Of a stretch of 64,000 nucleotides of DNA, positions 57,561 through 64,000 are shown piece after piece. Within the stretch, counting starts at the first letter, position 1; each line of letters starts with the position of its first letter. This stretch comes from Pistacia vera. Lineage: Eukaryota > Streptophyta > Magnoliopsida > Sapindales > Anacardiaceae. The notes beneath the pieces are model-generated. The model did not search any database and was not told where the DNA came from. It saw nothing but the letters and a program-made list of their open reading frames with translations. A program made the translations under genes and the position numbers. The stretch spans positions 138,502 through 202,501 of the forward strand of contig NW_022196066.1 in NCBI RefSeq assembly GCF_008641045.1, read 5' to 3'.

Positions 57561-58250
57561 ATGAGCATTATGAACCTGCGACCGATAATCGAAAAAGAAA
57601 ACAGGTTGGATGGATCCAATTTCTCAGACTGGTATCGTAATTTTCGGATTATACTCAAGTTAGAAAAGAAATTGTATATCCTTGAAAAGCCATACATGGC
57701 CGAGCCTGATCCTGATGCCAGTCAAGAAGTTAAGGAAACTTATCAAAAGTTCCTTGATGATGTTGATAGCGTACAATGCTTTATCTCAGCATTGATGACA
57801 CCTATGCTGCAAAAGCAGCATGGGAATATGGATGCTTCTTCCATTATTCTACACCTCAAGGAGATTTACGAAACAAATGCTTGACATGAGAGGTACAAGG
57901 TGTCGAAAGCACTATTTGGGAGTTGTCTGAATGAGAGAGCCCAAATTGGTCCTCATGTGCTCAAGATGATAGAGCACATAGAGAGGCTTGAGACTTTGGG
58001 ATGTGGCTTGGATGCAGAATTACAAATGGATTTAATTTTGTAATCCTTGCCTGACTCTTATGCTCCGTTCATAATGAATTTCAATATGAATGCGATGGAG
58101 AAAACCCTATCAGAACTTCTGAACATGCTGAGGACTGCAGAGCAAGACTTGAAAAGTCCAAGCCTATTTTACTGGTTACTGCTAGTAAAGCAAAGGGTAA
58201 CGGCAAGGGTAAGTCCAAGGCCAAACCCAAGCCCAAGCCCAAAGGATAGG
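57561..58250 (+). pseudogene. Cop-3 gag
   Basis: Starts at the ATG at 57561 (MSIMNLRPIIEKENRLDGSN), with FSDWYRNFRIILKLEKKLYI, QCFISALMTPMLQKQHGNMD and, after in-frame stops at 57882-57884 and near 58040, RLETLGCGLDAELQMDLIL and PFIMNFNMNAMEKTLSELLN. A frameshift near 58165 separates it from the basic K/P/G-rich tail and the CCHC knuckle. Gag would package the RNA; here it is dead. Confidence 0.9.
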
Positions 58251-58650
58251 TAGCTCTTGGGCCGGAGAGTGGCATAGGGAAGGGCAAGGTAGTCTGCTTC
58301 TTTTGTGGCAAGCCTGATCACTGGAGGAAACACTGCAAGGCTTTCCTTGCAAGCAAGAAGAAGTCAGAGGCTACGACTTCAGGTATTTATATGATTGAGA
58401 TTAACTTCTCTCCCTCAACATCTTGGGTCATTGACACAGGATGTGGTACTCACATTTTTACTAATGTGCAGGGACTAAGGTAGAGTAGAGTGCTCGCCAA
58501 AGGAGAGGTAGACCTACGAGTTGGAAATGGAGCATATGTGGTTGCATTGGCTATAGGGACTTATTGTTTATCTTTGCCTATAGGCTTGTTATTGGAACTA
58601 CATAACTGTTATCACGTACCTTCTATTTCTAGAAATATTATTCCAGTATC
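58251..58650 (+). pseudogene. Cop-3 zinc knuckle and protease start, cut by Ath-D
   Basis: The intact knuckle C-x2-C-x4-H-x4-C (CFFCGKPDHWRKHC) is at 58294-58336. The protease active-site triad D-T-G (WVIDTGCGTHI) is at about 58423-58455. A stop lies near 58482. The frame is interrupted after AGTATC at 58650 by the Ath-D LTR; the homologous uninterrupted sequence is at about 25455-25470 in Cop-2. Confidence 0.9.
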
Positions 58651-60055
58651 TGATGCGTTGTAACTATAACAAGTGCACTAGTCGCACAAAGTAATAAAGT
58701 GATGAGTGAGTATCGTTCCCACGAGGATTGGTTGCTAAGCACTAAGTTTTCTACTGTTTTCAAGTTGGAGCAATCGAAATTGTTTGGATTAATGGGAGAA
58801 AATTAAACTTAAAACTAAAACAGAAAATTCTAAATATTCAAAACTAAATTATGAAAGCGAGATTAAAACAAGGTAATATCAATTTAAAACAACGGGTAGG
58901 GTTTTGATTCCATTCGAACTCTATGGATTAAACCTACAGATTATACTATTTCCATATTAACAAGCGTTGCTTGTAAATCGAATTCTCTAAATTGTAAACC
59001 TAACTTCTCAGGCTATGTTTTCCTACTTTTCCTTATTAAACTTCTGCACCCAACGAATTGAAGATTAATAGTTCTAAGCTCATCAAGCACCTAGAATCCT
59101 AAATTGATTTCATTGATTCTTAAATCTATCTCTAGCATTTAATACTACAATGGTGACTACCCAAGAAGCTTAACATGACTCATTTCTCAATCTCATCTTG
59201 TTCATCAATTAAAAACAATAAATCCAGAATAATCACACAATCTTTGCACTAGCATATGAAAATAATAAAAATCAATTGCTCAATCCATGAGAATCCGAAC
59301 TACATCAAAACCCTAACCCAAAATGGGTTAGTTAATAGGTAAATAAATACAATAAGCAGGAAAAACAATAAGCACAAAGTTCAACATAAAAAAAATTAGA
59401 GAAAAGACAAGAGATCTCCCCTAGTTGCAGAATCTACTGGAGTTAATCCCAATTCTTCTCACTTTTTCAACAAAAATTCGTCAAATCTAAAACTAAGAAG
59501 ATGAAAAAGCTGCTCTAGACTAAGTAAAACACGACTCCCCCTCAAAATGGTAAAGTTTCGCTTTTATACCTTGCCCAAAAACCTAAAACTTCGCCTAAAA
59601 TTGAAACTGTGCGTTTTAAAGAAGCTGAAAACTGCAGACTTCGCTGCAGCGAAGAAGAAATCTCGCCGCGGCGATGAAGTGAAATGGATTCTCTTGCATG
59701 ACTCATTTCGCTGCGGCGAAGAAGAAACTTCGCCGCGGCGAACCTCCATGAAGAATTATGAAATTACAAAATTACCCTCCGCTTGCTTCTTTGCTTGAAT
59801 CTTCGATCTTCGGTGTTCTCCCATGGGAACAAGCTTCATAGTGATTCACTCTGCTTCAGAACTATCCCAAATTCTGAGATCCACTTACTTCTGAGTCCAA
59901 AAACTCCAATTCGCTCATTATTTGCTCAAAATGTCCATTTTAGCCTGATACACGAAATTAAAGAAATAAGTAGAAATTCAGGCATAAATGAACTAAGAAG
60001 TATCTAAAATCCAGCCTAAAAGCCTAATAAAAACAATATAATTCTCAGATTATCA
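58651..60055 (-). mobile_element. Ath-D 3' LTR (Ath-C family)
   Basis: 1,405 bp, TGATGCGTTGTAACTATAAC to AGATTATCA on the plus strand, same family as the Ath-C LTRs but clearly more diverged. It has the densest set of palindromes: CTTCGCTGCAGCGAAG (59639-59654), TCGCCGCGGCGA (near 59663-59674), TTCGCTGCGGCGAA (59707-59720) and TTCGCCGCGGCGAA (59729-59742). Confidence 0.93.
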
Positions 60056-61222
60056 AATACCCCAAAACTAAAGACATGCTCGTCCTCGAGCATCAGGTAC
60101 AAAACCCAAAGAAAGAAAACAATAAAAACTAAAACACAACACAATAAGACTGGAAATGAACAACAAGAATTAGACTCCACTCAACATATGAATTGCCTAT
60201 AATTTGTACAAGCCTCAAAGATTGTTGAAGAATTATTACCAGAAAAATGTTTAACACTCCAAGAAGTTATAAGTAACATCAACTATCTTTCTCTATTGTT
60301 CCCCCAAGTAGGTGATCCCCACTTCAATCCACCTTTCGACTTCCCGGATTATTTTATGCAAAAATGCAAAGTTTATCAAATGGCGGCAGACTCCATAAGC
60401 CTAATATCGAACTACTCTCTACTAATGAGGATTAGACATCGCTAAGAATCAAAAGGTCTTTGCAAGCTTGTAACATTAGGCTCGGGTAGTGGGCTCCAAA
60501 GGAAATGAAAGGATAAACAAACAAGAGAACATGGTTTCCTTAAAGCAAACACTAAGACTTAATCAAACTCCCACTTCCTTTCTCAACCATCACCCAAGAT
60601 GTCAACCAATTAACAACCCTCAACCATGCACAATTCTTATTTTTGCTTCTGCAATGCAGTTCTAAAAAAAATTATTATTATTATTATTTTTTTTTGAAAA
60701 TAATAAAAACAATTCAAATTGAAGTTAACTACCTCTCTTATTCTTTTTGCTCATCTCACAACCCCCAAACTATTCTTTTAGTTCATTCATTCAACTCTTC
60801 AGGTTCCTTGTGTTTGCATTAAGTCCAAAATTCTCCTAAAGGGTGTGATTATGTGTTTAGGGTAATTTGATTGGACAATTTTTAGTTTGCAACAAAATAA
60901 AAAGCAATGAAAAATCTTTTAAGGCTCAAATGGGTGACTAGGGAAAGATTCATTCATGGGTTGGCTGGAAAGGCTTAAACGTTCCGAAAAAAAAAAATGC
61001 CTAAATCATTTCCTCAACAATGTCTATTCCTAGAATTTTGCCTCAAGCATTTCTCCACTAGAAATAAAATAAAATAAAAAGTTCAAATATTCTCAAATTT
61101 TTCCTACCCCCAAACTAAAGATGGCATTGCCCCCAATGTCACATTATGCACAAATTAGGAATAGAAAAACAAAATCTGTAAAAGTACAAGATAGTTCCCT
61201 GATTAATCCGTGAAGTTGAAGT
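60056..61222 (-). mobile_element. Ath-D 3' non-coding region, truncated by Cop-4
   Basis: Homologous to 28495-29880 of Ath-C, with a deletion near 61060. It includes the polypurine tract next to the LTR. The element's coding part is not in the window because Cop-4 is inserted at 61222/61223. Confidence 0.88.
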
Positions 61223-63005
61223 TGTTAGAGTAGATGCCCTGGAGCCAATCAATTATTGCAGAATTGACTCTTTGTAATAATGTTCATTAATCAATAAAAG
61301 GCATTTTATTCTATATCGCGTAAATCATTATTATTGCAATATGTATTGATATATGTCCTTAGAATGGTAGAACCGTGATGAGGGTATCAAGTGTTTCAAA
61401 TCTTGATAGTGAGAACCCTATGAGCACATATGGTGGCCATTCTAGAAACGTCCATAACCCCAGTATTATTCTAAAGTAAGGGCACAGATAATAAGGTAAG
61501 GCTATCATAGTGTTGAACGACCCTATCGAAAAGCAGTGACTGATCTCACTTGTCAAGGTTGTTCGGTGACAACTTGGTGCAACACATGGGTGCTTGCTGT
61601 AGGCGATTACACCGCAGCAAGTTCACTGGACTAACCCACCAGAGGATTCCATATGGATGGTAACCTTAGGGTCTATGGAACAAATCCTCTAACGAATGGT
61701 GGTGCATGTGATCCTTAGACTTGAGATCACCAAAGCACTTTGTGCACCGATTGGTGTAGTTTGACACTAGCCTAATGCAGTTCTTTTCAAAGCTGTCAAT
61801 ACGGTGGTGATTGGTTGCATCAAGGAGTGTATCAAGACTATGGTGGATTGACAGAGGATTCATCACTCCCGGGTATGGGAGAAAGTTATCTCACGGCGCA
61901 ATTCAGTATATGGAAATGACACTAAAACTGTGGCCACAGTGGGATTGAGTTGTTGCTCTATCCGAATTATAATACAGGTCATTGGTCTAAAAACTGAATA
62001 CATAATATCAAGAGTAACCGAAGGTTGACACTATTTCTATGCCTTCGTCTCATCGAGGTAACGTATGATGAAAGGAACGAATTGGACGGTAACCATATTG
62101 TTGACAAGTAGCTACTTTGCTGAATCCGAATCTTTCGGGTGGCCATGATGCCTTGCTAGGGGCCAATCTTGGTCTGTGTATTAGTGAGACGATTAATTGG
62201 TGTTAATCGCGATACTATACATTGCCGATATGATGAGGAGCCTATGGGTCACACACATAGAAGACAATTTAAGATCCAAGAAGAAAGAAGGGTGTTTTCG
62301 TCTTTTAAGGCGAAAGGATATTTTGGTAATTTCACAATGCAATTAAATTTGCTGAGTTCGTAGCCTTTATTTAATTTGTTAGAAAAATTAAATAAGTGAA
62401 ATTACGTTTAAATGTGTGTTCGCACATATTTAAATATATTATCATTATTGTTAAATGTTAATATATATTTAAATATATATTAATTGATTTTAATTGAGAT
62501 AATGATGGAAAATAAAATAAATCAAATTGGGAGTGTTTGGCAACATGGGGCGTTTGGGTTGGAGCCCAAGCTTATTCATATGGGAGTAGGGTAAATTGAG
62601 TACTATAAAAGAAAAATGTGTTAATTAAATGTGACAGAATTTTTCTTTGAAAAAACACACAGCCCCTTCTCACTCCCACGGCAGTAGCACCTTTGGCAAA
62701 ATCAATTCAATTGATTTGTGTCTCTTAATCTTGAACGCAAAGAGGATCTAGCAAATCCCTCTTTGGTTCTTTGAGATTGCCTTGTGGTGGACTACATGGG
62801 TTCGATCCTACATGGATCGGTAGCAAAACATTTGTGACAAAATTGGAGGAGCTCCCCAACGTGCGTTTGTTTTCTTTAAACTCAGATTTATTTTTCTACA
62901 GATTTTATAATATGAATTGTAAAATTTGCCCTTGATTGGCTCATGTAAACGATCTCTATATTATATTTGTTTGTTTCCGCTGTGTATACGGGACCATTAC
63001 TTACA
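61223..63005 (+). mobile_element. Cop-4 5' LTR
   Basis: 1,783 bp, TGTTAGAGTAGATGCCC to ACTTACA, followed by a primer-binding site, so it is the 5' LTR of an element continuing beyond the window. TATA box at 62604-62610. Inserted in the Ath-D 3' region after GAAGT. Confidence 0.93.
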
Positions 63006-64000
63006 GTGGTATCGAGCCTAGCGTACTGAATTTTACAATTTTTATTGGATGGTTGATAACATGTTTTGGTGATATTGTTGCCTTTAAAATCTGCCTTAAA
63101 TCATGTTTTGAGAAATTGATAATCAATTACTGATTGTTGATGAACTGCAAGTTTGATTTAATGCATGATGGATTTTTTGTTGAGATCAATGTGTTTGATT
63201 GATTGCAAAATCCGTTTAGAGTGTTTTGGTTACTGTATGAACAAATCCGGAGCTAAGATTTGTGTACGCGCGCCGCGGCAATATAAATCATCGACGCCGT
63301 GATCATCCTCTGGACGACGAGTGTGAGTGACAAAACCAGCGCTCGCCAGGCTATATAAATCTCGTGCGGCAATCGTCTTCTGGACAGCGCTATACGAAAA
63401 CAGCACTCGCCGTGACGATCATCTTTAGGATGGGCAATGTACCAAATCGTCACACGACAAATGTCAAGTAATCAACGCACACCACGACGATCTAACTCAT
63501 TGGCGCAGCGAGCGCACTTCCGAGTGTGCAGGGGCCAAAATGTAAAGTTTCAAAACTTTTGGACCAAACATAGTTTTGCAAATTATAGGGGGTAAATAAT
63601 TAACCCACGATTTCAAAAATTGATGTTTTGAAATATATGCTTTGTATGTTTGTATATGCATGGTGCCTGGGACATGAGATTAGACCTAAGGGTGAATGTT
63701 TTAAAATATTTTGGGTATGTATAGTTGTATATTTATTAAATAGGGCCTGCGTGTCCTGCCTTCTCCTCTTCTCGATGTACATTCTTTCTCATCTAATTCC
63801 CCTCGAATGTAAATCGAGGTTTCTAAATTTATTGATGTAAAGAATTGTATAATTATTATTGTAAATTTAGAATGATATTTTTTGTTGTACTTGAAGACAG
63901 AGCAAAGGACGAGGCAACCATACTTGAAGACTCAAGAGTTTATACAGGAACCCTAAGTGACCCACAATTCCGCTAGGCTCCGGAAATCGGTTTTGTTGGG
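63006..64000 (+). mobile_element. Cop-4 leader, cut by the window edge
   Basis: Homologous to the leaders of Cop-1 (63205-63260 against 170-230) and Cop-3 (63610-64000 against 56420-56830). Between 63255 and 63530 lies a GC-rich block with GCGCGCCGCGGC and several CGTCGTG/CACGACG motifs that has no counterpart in Cop-3, where this stretch is short and has the TTCGCCGCGGCGAA palindrome. Confidence 0.85.
63007..63018 (+). other. Primer-binding site of Cop-4, one base lost
   Basis: TGGTATCGAGCC lacks one A compared with TGGTATCAGAGCC. Confidence 0.85.

Overview
This window is plant nuclear DNA from a repeat-dense, probably pericentromeric or otherwise heterochromatic region of an angiosperm. 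It is AT-rich, has no convincing host protein-coding gene, no tRNA or rRNA gene, and is dominated by nested, decayed LTR retrotransposons. The families present are Ty3/gypsy Athila-like, Tat-like and chromodomain (Tekay/Del-like) elements and a Ty1/copia family with unusually long (about 1.8 kb) LTRs. Primer sites match the ends of plant tRNA-Asp (Athila) and initiator-Met (copia). I cannot name the species.

Layout. 1-2253 is the leader and 5' LTR of a copia element on the minus strand (Cop-1), inserted in a chromovirus of which only the integrase tail and 3' LTR remain (2254-4512, Chr-1). The chromovirus sits in a copia LTR (4513-5827, Cop-5), which itself interrupts a minus-strand Tat-like element (Tat-1). 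Tat-1 is visible in pieces at 5828-6170, 19056-21901 and 42034-42372. A complete Athila-like element (Ath-A, 6171-19055, target duplication ACGGG) is inserted in the Tat-1 protease. Ath-A in turn carries two solo LTRs, one chromoviral (11584-13555, duplication GTTTT) and one Athila (13987-15446, duplication ACTAA). The Tat-1 LTR is split by a minus-strand copia element (Cop-2, 21902-42033), whose leader was hit by a minus-strand Athila element (Ath-C, 27119-39193, duplication GTGAT).

42373-51781 is the oldest-looking layer: a duplicated promoter-like segment (42373-42950 and about 50200-51780), four related foldback transposons (F1-F4, one nested in another), a 5'-truncated copia fragment with its LTR, and a 444-bp solo LTR. 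From 51782 to the end come an unclassified LTR-type element with a gag/transposase_28-like reading frame, an inverted copia LTR piece, copia Cop-3 (54209-58650) cut in its protease by an Athila LTR (Ath-D, 58651-61222), and a last copia element Cop-4 (61223-64000) inserted in Ath-D.

All retroelement reading frames are broken by stops and frameshifts, so nothing here looks able to move by itself. The most interesting signal is not a gene: a family of short perfect palindromes built on TTCGCC...GGCGAA (typically CTTCGCCGCGGCGAAG) recurs in LTRs and leaders of at least three unrelated retroelement families in this window.
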